Shown here one piece after another: positions 1-4,478 of a stretch of 5,579 bases of DNA (position 1 is its first letter; each line of letters starts with the position of its first letter). Position numbers and translations under genes: made by a program. Location: contig JALNVF010000173.1 of NCBI GenBank assembly GCA_023231445.1, positions 1 to 5,579 of the forward strand, written 5' to 3'. The notes beneath the pieces were generated by a model, which was not told where the DNA came from, ran no database searches, and was given only the letters and a program-made list of their open reading frames with translations. The DNA comes from Treponema sp. (GTDB taxonomy: Bacteria > Spirochaetota > Spirochaetia > Treponematales > Treponemataceae).

Positions 1-72
1 AATGGTTATCTTTATCATGGTGTCGTTAAAGCCCTTGCTGATGGAACCCGCAAAGCCGGGATCATATTCTAG
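1..72 (+). CDS. rplR: 50S ribosomal protein L18, C-terminal end (partial)
   Basis: Only the last 23 codons and the TAG stop (70-72) are in the window. The reading frame starting at base 1 gives NGYLYHGVVKALADGTRKAG followed by IIF. This matches the conserved L18 C-terminus (Gly-Tyr-x-Tyr-His-Gly-x-Val-Lys-Ala-Leu-Ala-Asp, then Arg-x-Ala-Gly and a final Phe). L18 binds 5S rRNA together with L5 and helps form the central protuberance of the large subunit. The 5' end lies upstream of the window. Its place directly before rpsE is the standard spc-operon order. The stop codon overlaps the AGGAG ribosome binding site of rpsE, so termination here probably feeds initiation of S5. Confidence 0.95.
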   Translation, partial: NGYLYHGVVKALADGTRKAGIIF

Positions 73-75
73 GAG
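71..75 (+). promoter_or_regulatory. Ribosome binding site of rpsE, overlapping the rplR stop
   Basis: AGGAG lies five bases before the ATG at 81 and shares its first two bases with the rplR TAG. It supports the long 207-residue form of S5. No comparable site precedes the next in-frame ATG at 153 (Met25). Confidence 0.8.
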
Positions 76-80
76 TCATT

Positions 81-704
81 ATGGAACAGCAGGTTACAGA
101 AAAAAAAGACGCCAGAGAGGTCAGAGCTTCGGCTGAGACCAGAGATAACGGAATGCGCGAAAACCGTGGCGGAGAACGCAGGGGTGGACGCGGCAGAGAC
201 CGTGATTCAAGAAGAAGTGAAGAAGATAAAGAATTTATTGAAAAGCTGGTCACACTTAACCGTACAGCGAAAGTTGTAAAAGGTGGCCGCCGCTATTCCT
301 TCTCCGCTCTTACCGTTGTTGGCGATAAAAAGGGACGCGTCGGTTACGGATTCGGTAAAGCGAATGATGTTACTGAAGCTATTAAAAAGAGTATCGACCG
401 CGCAAAGAGAAATCTTATCGTGATGCCGGTAAAAAATGGAACAATTCCGCATGATATGATTGGTAATTACAAGAGTTCGTCAGTCCTTTTGAGACCGGCC
501 TGCCCTGGTACTGGAATCATTGCCGGCGGTGCTGTCCGTGCAATTATGGATGCAGCAGGAGCTACGGATATTATTTCCAAGTCTCTTGGTTCAAGTGCAT
601 CTGTGAATGTTGTCCGTGCAACATTTGATGCAATACTGCATCTTATGAATGCAAAGACTGTTGCATCGGGAAGAGGCAAAACTCTTGACGAGCTGTGGGG
701 TTAA
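81..704 (+). CDS. rpsE: 30S ribosomal protein S5 with Arg/Gly-rich N-terminal extension
   Basis: S5 is a small-subunit protein that contributes to decoding accuracy and to the mRNA entry region near S4. The core runs from about residue 49 to 207. It contains the double-stranded RNA-binding-like N domain with the S5 signature (residues 85-113, GRVGYGFGKANDVTEAIKKS onward) and the C domain with PGTGIIAGGAVRAIMD (142-157) and SKSLGSSASVNVVRATFDA (166-184). At 207 residues it is longer than typical S5 proteins of about 165-170. The excess is a low-complexity, highly charged N-terminus (residues 1-48) with two RGG triplets in ENRGGERRGGRGRDRDSRR. The ATG at 81 is chosen for its good ribosome binding site; Met25 at 153 would shorten but not remove the extension. 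An eight-A run (100-107) lies in codons 7-9. The gene stops three bases before rpmD. Confidence 0.97.
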   Translation: MEQQVTEKKDAREVRASAETRDNGMRENRGGERRGGRGRDRDSRRSEEDKEFIEKLVTLNRTAKVVKGGRRYSFSALTVVGDKKGRVGYGFGKANDVTEAIKKSIDRAKRNLIVMPVKNGTIPHDMIGNYKSSSVLLRPACPGTGIIAGGAVRAIMDAAGATDIISKSLGSSASVNVVRATFDAILHLMNAKTVASGRGKTLDELWG

Positions 705-707
705 TCT

Positions 708-890
708 ATGGCAAAACTTAAGATTACACTTACTAAAAGCATAATCGGACAGCGTACGGCTGTAAAAGCCACTGTACGCAGTCTTGGTCTGAAGAAAATT
801 GATTCGTCGGTTATACATGACGATACGCCGGCAATCCGCGGAATGATTGCAACATGTGCTCACATTGTTGCAGTTGAGGAGATGAAATAA
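708..890 (+). CDS. rpmD: 50S ribosomal protein L30
   Basis: This 60-residue protein has the length and pattern of bacterial L30: a first strand KLKITLTKSIIGQ, then a helix leading to SLGLKKIDSSVIHDDTPAIRG and a final strand HIVAVEE. L30 is a small alpha/beta protein on the large subunit that is absent from some bacterial lineages. Its place between rpsE and rplO is the spc-operon position. The gap from the rpsE stop is only three bases. The upstream sequence has just a GGGG patch (697-700) rather than a clear AGGAGG-like site, so translation is probably coupled to rpsE. Its TAA shares an A with the rplO ATG. Confidence 0.95.
   Translation: MAKLKITLTKSIIGQRTAVKATVRSLGLKKIDSSVIHDDTPAIRGMIATCAHIVAVEEMK
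876..881 (+). promoter_or_regulatory. Ribosome binding site of rplO inside rpmD
   Basis: GAGGAG lies eight bases before the rplO ATG at 890 and within the last codons of rpmD. Together with the TAATG stop/start overlap (888-892), it points to translational coupling of L30 and L15. Confidence 0.75.
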
Positions 891-1456
891 TGGCAGAATA
901 CAATCCTGTTCTTACTGCGCCTGAGGGTGCAAACAAGAATCCGAAACGAGTCGGCCGGGGTTCATCTTCAGGACTTGGAACGACAGCAGGGAAAGGCAAT
1001 AAGGGCCAGCAGTCACGGTCCGGCGGCGGAAATCCGTATGTCGGATTCGAAGGCGGCCAGATGCCGTTATACCGTCGTATCGCTCACCGTGGTTTTTCCA
1101 ATGTAGCCTTCCGGGAAGAAAACGTATGTTTCAATCTGTCCGAGATTGATGCAAAATTTGCTGAAGGAGAGTCGGTAGACAAAGCTTCTCTTATTGCAAA
1201 AGGTCTGATTTCGGCAAAAAACGATTGTATAGTAAAAATTCTCGGCGATGGTGATATTACCAAGAAACTGGTTGTTACCGTTGATAAAGTCTCTAAATCT
1301 GCAAAGGAAAAAATTGAAAAAGCCGGCGGTACGGTTAATGCTGCTGTCGGAACAAGCAGGAAAGAGAAAAAAGCTTCTTATGCGAAGGCACGTGCTGCAA
1401 AGAAGGAATCTTCTTCTAAAGCGGCTCCTGCAAAAAAAGCAGAAGCAAAAAAATAG
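890..1456 (+). CDS. rplO: 50S ribosomal protein L15 with Lys/Ala-rich C-terminal tail
   Basis: L15 is a late-assembling large-subunit protein that binds 23S rRNA. Its basic N-terminal arm is clear: KRVGRGSSSGLGTTAGKGNKGQ (residues 19-40), then RSGGGNPYVGFEGGQMPLYRR (43-63) and HRGFSN (66-71). The globular C domain runs to about residue 150, ending EKAGGTVN, which is where typical L15 proteins of about 145-150 residues stop. Here the protein continues for some 38 more residues to 188. This tail is built almost only of Lys, Ala, Ser, Glu and Arg, ending AAPAKKAEAKK, and is probably disordered. The reading frame shares one base with rpmD. Two seven-A runs (1432-1438 and 1447-1453) encode Lys pairs near the end, the second directly before the TAG. 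Family identity is certain; the role of the tail is unknown. Confidence 0.96.
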   Translation: MAEYNPVLTAPEGANKNPKRVGRGSSSGLGTTAGKGNKGQQSRSGGGNPYVGFEGGQMPLYRRIAHRGFSNVAFREENVCFNLSEIDAKFAEGESVDKASLIAKGLISAKNDCIVKILGDGDITKKLVVTVDKVSKSAKEKIEKAGGTVNAAVGTSRKEKKASYAKARAAKKESSSKAAPAKKAEAKK

Positions 1457-1462
1457 TGCAGC

Positions 1463-1466
1463 GGAG
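1463..1466 (+). promoter_or_regulatory. Ribosome binding site of secY
   Basis: GGAG lies six bases before the ATG at 1473, inside the 16-nt rplO-secY gap. It fixes the secY start. Confidence 0.65.
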
Positions 1467-1472
1467 TAGAAC

Positions 1473-2807
1473 ATGGCAAGCAATCCAATTGTAAATATGT
1501 TTAGAGTCAAAGAACTCCGCAGTCGTTTACTTTTTACTTTCGTCATTCTGGCCGTTTTCCGTTTGGGAAGTGTGCTGACTATGCCGGGAATAGATGCAAA
1601 CGTACTGTTGTCATACTTTGATGAGCTGGCAAAGCAGAATAAAAATGCTTTTGCCAGTTATATGGACTTCTTCGTTGGTGGTGCATTCTCGAACTTCTCG
1701 ATCTTCATGCTTGGCGTCATGCCTTACATCTCGATGCAGATTATAATGCAGCTTGCTGTGATTATTTTCCCTTCCCTGAAGCGTGTTGCTGAAGAAGACG
1801 GCGGACAGCGTAAAATTGCGATGTGGACAAGAATCGGTACGATTTTTGTTTGTCTTCTGCAGTCTTATGCTGTAACTGTCTATGCATCAAGCATCCCGGG
1901 TTGCATCGTTCTTGATAATAAAGTCGCCTTTAAATTGCTTACTATGCTGACGGTTACGACCGGCTCCATGGTTACAGTCTGGCTTGGCGATCAGATTACA
2001 GCAAATGGTATCGGAAATGGTATTTCTGTCATGATTACGGCAGGTATTGTTGCACGGTGGCCAAATGCTGTTGTTGAGTTAATACAGAAAATCAGTACTG
2101 GTGATATTCAGCTCGTTTTTGCAATTATTGTTCTCTTTATGTTTGTGGGTATCATCGCGCTGGTTGTTTATGAGGAGACAGGGGAACGGAAGATTCCTGT
2201 TCATTACGCAAAGCGTGTTGTAGGTCGAAGAATGTATGGTGGTCAGAATACGTACATTCCTTTTAAGATCAACCCGTCAAACGTTATTCCGCTTATTTTT
2301 GCATCATCTTTACTTACGTTTCCTGTTCAGCTTCTCACAATGCTTGGAAACAGCCAGAATTCCGCCCGCTGGGTATCAAAGCTTTCTGCTTTTCTTACCC
2401 CGAACGGACTCTGGTACAATATTCTGCTTGTAGTACTCATTATCTTCTTTGCATACTTCTACACTCAGGTTACCCTGAACCCCACTGAAATAGCAAAGAA
2501 TATCCGGGAAAACGGCGGCTCGATTCCCGGTGTACGTACGGATAAAACAGAGGAATACCTGCAGAAAATATTGAACCGTCTTATATTACCGGGTTCATTG
2601 TTTTTGGCAGTCATTGCCATCATTCCTACACTCATCGAGGATTTATTTAAGTTCCCGCAGTCAATTTCTATGTTGATGGGCGGAACTTCTCTTATCATCG
2701 TTGTTGGTGTAGCACTTGATACAATGAGTCAGGTTGAAGCTCTTTTGAAAATGCATCATCAGGATGGACTTGTATCGAAGGGCAAAATCAGGTCACGAAG
2801 TCTCTAA
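1473..2807 (+). CDS. secY: Protein translocase channel subunit SecY
   Basis: SecY is the pore subunit of the SecYEG translocon in the inner membrane. It moves unfolded proteins outward with SecA and inserts membrane proteins delivered by the SRP pathway. The 444-residue length fits the family (about 430-445). Ten hydrophobic segments can be placed at roughly residues 18-37, 73-95, 117-137, 152-172, 183-197, 212-233, 268-290, 312-333, 369-388 and 398-418. SecY hallmarks are visible: the plug region before FSIFMLGVMPYISMQI (75-90), the motif WLGDQITANGIGNGIS (170-185), the cytosolic loop with ERKIPVHYAKRVVGRRMYGG (238-257), and the C5 loop NPTEIAKNIRENGGSIPGVR (336-355), whose Arg355 corresponds to the conserved Arg357 of E. 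coli. No signal peptide is expected. It is the last gene before the 121-nt gap, and its final codons (2798-2804) are complementary to the rpmJ ribosome binding site. Confidence 0.98.
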   Translation: MASNPIVNMFRVKELRSRLLFTFVILAVFRLGSVLTMPGIDANVLLSYFDELAKQNKNAFASYMDFFVGGAFSNFSIFMLGVMPYISMQIIMQLAVIIFPSLKRVAEEDGGQRKIAMWTRIGTIFVCLLQSYAVTVYASSIPGCIVLDNKVAFKLLTMLTVTTGSMVTVWLGDQITANGIGNGISVMITAGIVARWPNAVVELIQKISTGDIQLVFAIIVLFMFVGIIALVVYEETGERKIPVHYAKRVVGRRMYGGQNTYIPFKINPSNVIPLIFASSLLTFPVQLLTMLGNSQNSARWVSKLSAFLTPNGLWYNILLVVLIIFFAYFYTQVTLNPTEIAKNIRENGGSIPGVRTDKTEEYLQKILNRLILPGSLFLAVIAIIPTLIEDLFKFPQSISMLMGGTSLIIVVGVALDTMSQVEALLKMHHQDGLVSKGKIRSRSL

Positions 2808-2826
2808 CGATTTTGTGAATAACCAG

Positions 2827-2852
2827 TAGCATAGGAACGGGAATTTATGCTA
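2827..2852 (+). repeat. Inverted repeat / hairpin P1
   Basis: TAGCATA (2827-2833) and TATGCTA (2846-2852) are exact reverse complements separated by a 12-nt loop. The loop contains GGGAAT (2839-2844), which is complementary to ATTCCC (2908-2913) just before the rpmJ ribosome binding site, so a pseudoknot is possible. The stem is AT-rich and would be weak alone. The right arm overlaps an extended -10-like motif, so it could equally be a DNA feature of a promoter or chance. Confidence 0.45.
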
Positions 2853-2856
2853 TAGT
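2848..2856 (+). promoter_or_regulatory. Possible extended -10 promoter motif (upstream)
   Basis: TGC followed by TATAGT matches an extended -10 element (TGn plus five of six TATAAT bases). No acceptable -35 hexamer lies 16-18 bp upstream (the region reads TAGCAT). If used, transcription would start near 2862-2864 and drive rpmJ and the alpha-type block, omitting hairpin P1. Confidence 0.3.
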
Positions 2857-2859
2857 AGC

Positions 2860-2905
2860 TGTCACCGGATTGCAACTCATTGCGAGGTGCTATGATTCGG
2901 TGATA
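2860..2905 (+). repeat. Long imperfect hairpin P2/P3 upstream of rpmJ
   Basis: The outer stem pairs 2860-2870 (TGTCACCGGAT) with 2895-2905 (ATTCGGTGATA): eleven continuous pairs, two of them G-U. Inside it, GCAACTC (2872-2878) pairs with GAGGTGC (2884-2890) around a 5-nt loop with one A-G mismatch. It ends 10 bases before the rpmJ ribosome binding site. It is not a good terminator because the T-run (2923-2928) is 17 bases from the stem base. A regulatory leader is the more natural reading, but function is unproven. Confidence 0.5.
2870..2896 (+). promoter_or_regulatory. Possible extended -10 promoter (downstream)
   Basis: TGC plus TATGAT (2888-2896) resembles an extended -10 element. TTGCAA (2870-2875) could serve as a weak -35 (four of six consensus bases), but the 15-bp spacer is short. 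Transcription would begin near 2903, giving rpmJ a short leader of about 25 nt. The motif lies within the P2/P3 hairpin, so promoter and RNA structure readings compete. Confidence 0.3.
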
Positions 2906-2915
2906 CTATTCCCAA

Positions 2916-2920
2916 GGGAG
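2916..2920 (+). promoter_or_regulatory. Ribosome binding site of rpmJ
   Basis: GGGAG lies eight bases before the ATG at 2929, followed by six T residues (2923-2928). Bases 2918-2924 (GAGACTT) are the exact reverse complement of AAGTCTC (2798-2804) at the end of secY, so the site could be partly hidden in a long transcript. Confidence 0.75.
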
Positions 2921-2928
2921 ACTTTTTT

Positions 2929-3042
2929 ATGAAAGTACGTACCAGTGTAAAACCTATCTGCCCGAACTGTAAGGTGATCAAACGTGGCGGCGTTGTCCGC
3001 ATCATTTGTTCAAACCCGAAGCACAAGCAGAGACAGGGCTAA
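2929..3042 (+). CDS. rpmJ: 50S ribosomal protein L36, zinc-binding form
   Basis: The frame from ATG 2929 to TAA 3040-3042 encodes 37 residues, the usual L36 length: MKVRTSVKPICPNCKVIKRG and then GVVRIICSNPKHKQRQG. L36 is the smallest large-subunit protein and binds 23S rRNA. The zinc ligands Cys11, Cys14, Cys27 and His32 are all present, so this is the zinc-binding (C+) form rather than the cysteine-free paralogue some bacteria use under zinc limitation. It opens the alpha-type block after the 121-nt gap and carries its own good ribosome binding site. Its stop codon overlaps the AAGGAG of rpsM. The gene is short and easily missed, and an open frame beginning at 3006 in another phase overlaps its end but is only an upstream extension of rpsM. 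Confidence 0.96.
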   Translation: MKVRTSVKPICPNCKVIKRGGVVRIICSNPKHKQRQG

Positions 3043-3046
3043 GGAG
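3041..3046 (+). promoter_or_regulatory. Ribosome binding site of rpsM, overlapping the rpmJ stop
   Basis: AAGGAG starts within the rpmJ TAA and ends seven bases before ATG 3054. It decides the rpsM start in favour of 3054 over the in-frame ATG at 3006, which lies inside rpmJ. Confidence 0.8.
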
Positions 3047-3053
3047 AAATCAG

Positions 3054-3422
3054 ATGGCTCGAATTGAGGGTGTAGACGTCCCTAATAAACACATAGGTAT
3101 TGCATTAACTTATATTTACGGTATCGGACGCCCTGCGGCTAAAGATATTTGTGATAAAGCTAAAGTTGATCCTGAAAAGATGGCAAACGACCTGACTGAA
3201 GAAGAGCTTGCGAAGATTCGTGAAATCATCGATAAAAGCTATAAAGTTGAAGGTCGTCTCCGCACTGAGATTGGTCTGAATCTCAAACGTCTTATGGATA
3301 TTGGCTGCTATCGTGGTCTTCGCCACCGCAAAGGATTGCCTGTCCGCGGTCAGCGTACCCGCACCAATGCGCGTACACGCAAAGGTAAGAAAAAGACAGT
3401 CGCTAATAAGAAAAAAGCATAA
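3054..3422 (+). CDS. rpsM: 30S ribosomal protein S13
   Basis: S13 sits in the head of the small subunit, contacts the large subunit through the A-site finger and 5S/L5 bridge, and touches P-site tRNA with its C-terminal tail. From ATG 3054 it is 122 residues, normal for S13. It begins MARIEGVDVPNKHIGIALTY, followed by the helix-two-turn-helix region with YGIGRPAA (22-29). The S13 signature GCYRGLRHRKGLPVRGQRTR lies at 84-103 and is followed by TNARTRKGKKK and a basic end NKKKA. The in-frame ATG at 3006 would add 16 residues (MFKPEAQAETGLRRNQ) unlike any S13 N-terminus and overlapping rpmJ, so it is rejected. In E. coli rpsM is the first alpha-operon gene and carries the S4 target; here rpmJ and the 121-nt leader precede it. 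Confidence 0.97.
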   Translation: MARIEGVDVPNKHIGIALTYIYGIGRPAAKDICDKAKVDPEKMANDLTEEELAKIREIIDKSYKVEGRLRTEIGLNLKRLMDIGCYRGLRHRKGLPVRGQRTRTNARTRKGKKKTVANKKKA

Positions 3423-3425
3423 GGC

Positions 3426-3430
3426 GGAGG
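3426..3430 (+). promoter_or_regulatory. Ribosome binding site of rpsK
   Basis: GGAGG lies eight bases before ATG 3439, in the 16-nt gap after rpsM. Confidence 0.75.
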
Positions 3431-3438
3431 ATTAAGTA

Positions 3439-3819
3439 ATGGCTACTGTTAAGAAGCGAAAGGAAAAGAAGAGCGTATATGAAGGTAATGTTTACATCCA
3501 GGCTACGTTCAACAATACTATCGTAACTATTACCGACCTGAACGGCAATGCAATCGCATGGGCATCTTCAGGCGGACTTGGATTCCGCGGAGCTAAGAAA
3601 TCGACTCCGTTTGCCGCTCAATCAGTTGCAGAAGCAGCTGTTCAGAAGGCAGTAAGCTACGGCTTGCGTGAAGTTCACGTATTTGTCAAGGGACCGGGAA
3701 TGGGTCGTGAAAATGCTATTCGTTCTCTAGGATCCATGGGACTCAAAGTAAAATCTATTTCTGATGTTACTCCGATTCCGCACAATGGATGCCGCCCCCG
3801 CAAGACTCGCCGTATGTAA
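3439..3819 (+). CDS. rpsK: 30S ribosomal protein S11
   Basis: S11 is a platform protein of the small subunit. It binds 16S rRNA near the 3' end and the E-site mRNA region, next to S18 and S21. The 126-residue length is typical. Family landmarks are visible: a basic N-terminus (KKRKEKK), IQATFNNTIVTITDLNGNAI (20-39), WASSGGLGFRGAKKSTPFAA (41-60), FVKGPGMGRENAIRSL (82-97) and the C-terminal DVTPIPHNGCRPRKTRRM (109-126). The Asn116-Gly117 pair corresponds to the Asn-Gly site where E. coli S11 carries an isoaspartate; whether that change occurs here cannot be read from DNA. The gene is followed after 14 nt by rpsD, and its TAA overlaps the AAGGAG used for rpsD. Confidence 0.97.
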   Translation: MATVKKRKEKKSVYEGNVYIQATFNNTIVTITDLNGNAIAWASSGGLGFRGAKKSTPFAAQSVAEAAVQKAVSYGLREVHVFVKGPGMGRENAIRSLGSMGLKVKSISDVTPIPHNGCRPRKTRRM

Positions 3820-3823
3820 GGAG
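3818..3823 (+). promoter_or_regulatory. Ribosome binding site of rpsD, overlapping the rpsK stop
   Basis: AAGGAG overlaps the rpsK TAA and lies ten bases before ATG 3834, at the long end of normal spacing. A second AGG (3828-3830) sits closer. Confidence 0.65.
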
Positions 3824-3833
3824 ACTCAGGTAA

Positions 3834-4469
3834 ATGGCTAGATATACAGGACCTGTCTGCCGCATGTGCAGAGCAGAACAGAAGAAATTAATGTTAAAAG
3901 GCAGCCGCTGTATGAGCGACAAATGCCCGCTGAACAGAAAACGTGCAGCTCCGGGAAAGGACCCTAAAGCCCGTACCGGTAAGAGAAGTGAATACGGAAC
4001 ACAGCTTCGTGAAAAGCAGAAAATTAAGAGAATGTATGGTATGGCTGAAAAGCAGTTCCATATAACTTTTGAGAAAGCTCTTCGCATGCCGGGTGTTACC
4101 GGCGAGAATCTGATCCGTCTGCTCGAGTCACGTCTCGACAATGTTGTATATAGAATGCACTATGCAATCAACCGCAATCAGGCTCGCCAGCTTGTTCTTC
4201 ACGGACATATCCTTGTTAACGGAAAGAAAGTAACGATTCCCAGTTACGGAGTAAAACCCGCTGATGTCATTGAAGTGAAGGAAAACAGTAAGAAGCTTGC
4301 TGTTGTCCAGAACGGTCTGACAGAAATTTCAAAATCGGGAACAATGCCGTGGGTAAGTGTTGATGTAGATGCAGTAAAGGGTACATTTACACAATATCCG
4401 CAGCGCGCAGAAGTTACCGACTTGGCTGATATTAAAGAACAGCTCGTGGTTGAGCTCTATTCTAAATAA
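3834..4469 (+). CDS. rpsD: 30S ribosomal protein S4, four-cysteine zinc form
   Basis: S4 is a primary 16S rRNA-binding protein that starts 5'-domain assembly and affects translational accuracy together with S5. In E. coli it also represses the alpha operon. At 211 residues it has normal length. The N-terminus MARYTGPVCRMCRAEQKKLM carries Cys9 and Cys12, and Cys26 and Cys31 follow in GSRCMSDKCPLNR, giving a full zinc-binding set as in Thermus-type S4. Next come YGTQLREKQKIKRMYGMAEK (54-73) and the S4 RNA-binding domain at about 98-160 (ESRLDNVVYR, INRNQARQLVLHGHILVNGK, PSYGVKPADVIEV). The C-terminus reads KEQLVVELYSK. It lies between rpsK and rpoA as in E. coli, whereas Bacillus keeps rpsD elsewhere. 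It is a natural candidate to feed back on the structured leader before rpmJ, which is inference only. Confidence 0.97.
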   Translation: MARYTGPVCRMCRAEQKKLMLKGSRCMSDKCPLNRKRAAPGKDPKARTGKRSEYGTQLREKQKIKRMYGMAEKQFHITFEKALRMPGVTGENLIRLLESRLDNVVYRMHYAINRNQARQLVLHGHILVNGKKVTIPSYGVKPADVIEVKENSKKLAVVQNGLTEISKSGTMPWVSVDVDAVKGTFTQYPQRAEVTDLADIKEQLVVELYSK

Positions 4470-4473
4470 GGAG
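4468..4473 (+). promoter_or_regulatory. Ribosome binding site of rpoA, overlapping the rpsD stop
   Basis: AAGGAG overlaps the rpsD TAA and lies five bases before ATG 4479. This fits coupled translation. Confidence 0.75.
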
Positions 4474-4478
4474 TTCAG

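Larger units (their letters stand above)
2808..2928 (+). other. secY-rpmJ intergenic region: candidate structured leader and internal promoter
   Basis: This 121-nt stretch is the only intergenic region longer than 16 nt in the window. It separates the spc-type genes from the alpha-type block. It contains no convincing ORF. It holds a 7-bp inverted repeat (2827-2833 with 2846-2852), a longer imperfect hairpin (2860-2905) enclosing a smaller one (2872-2890), and a possible loop contact between GGGAAT (2839-2844) and ATTCCC (2908-2913). It also has two TGCTATRRT extended -10-like motifs 40 bp apart and the rpmJ ribosome binding site. The AGTAGC hexamer occurs twice (2825-2830 and 2854-2859). The pairings are seen in the sequence; that they form in RNA or control expression is inference. 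Confidence 0.5.

Noticed and set aside
100..107. A8 run near the rpsE start as a phase-variable switch.
   Set aside because: rpsE is expected to be essential, so on/off frameshifting would be lethal. The run merely encodes part of Glu-Lys-Lys.
1067..1546. Minus-strand open frame (159 codons) opposite rplO and the secY start.
   Set aside because: The translation is rich in Phe, Cys and Arg, as expected from the antisense of Lys/Ala-rich codons. It has no ribosome binding site support and spans two genuine genes.
2895..2928. Intrinsic terminator between secY and rpmJ, from the hairpin and the T-run 2923-2928.
   Set aside because: The stem base ends at 2905 and the T-run begins 17 bases later, with the rpmJ ribosome binding site between. 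TCCC-AA-GGGA at 2910-2919 cannot close a two-base loop.
3006..3053. In-frame upstream start that would lengthen S13 by 16 residues.
   Set aside because: It lies inside rpmJ, has no good ribosome binding site, and the added residues do not resemble an S13 N-terminus. ATG 3054 has AAGGAG at seven bases.
3767..4141. Minus-strand open frame (124 codons) opposite the rpsK end and rpsD.
   Set aside because: It is antisense to two conserved genes and shows no domain or gene-like context.
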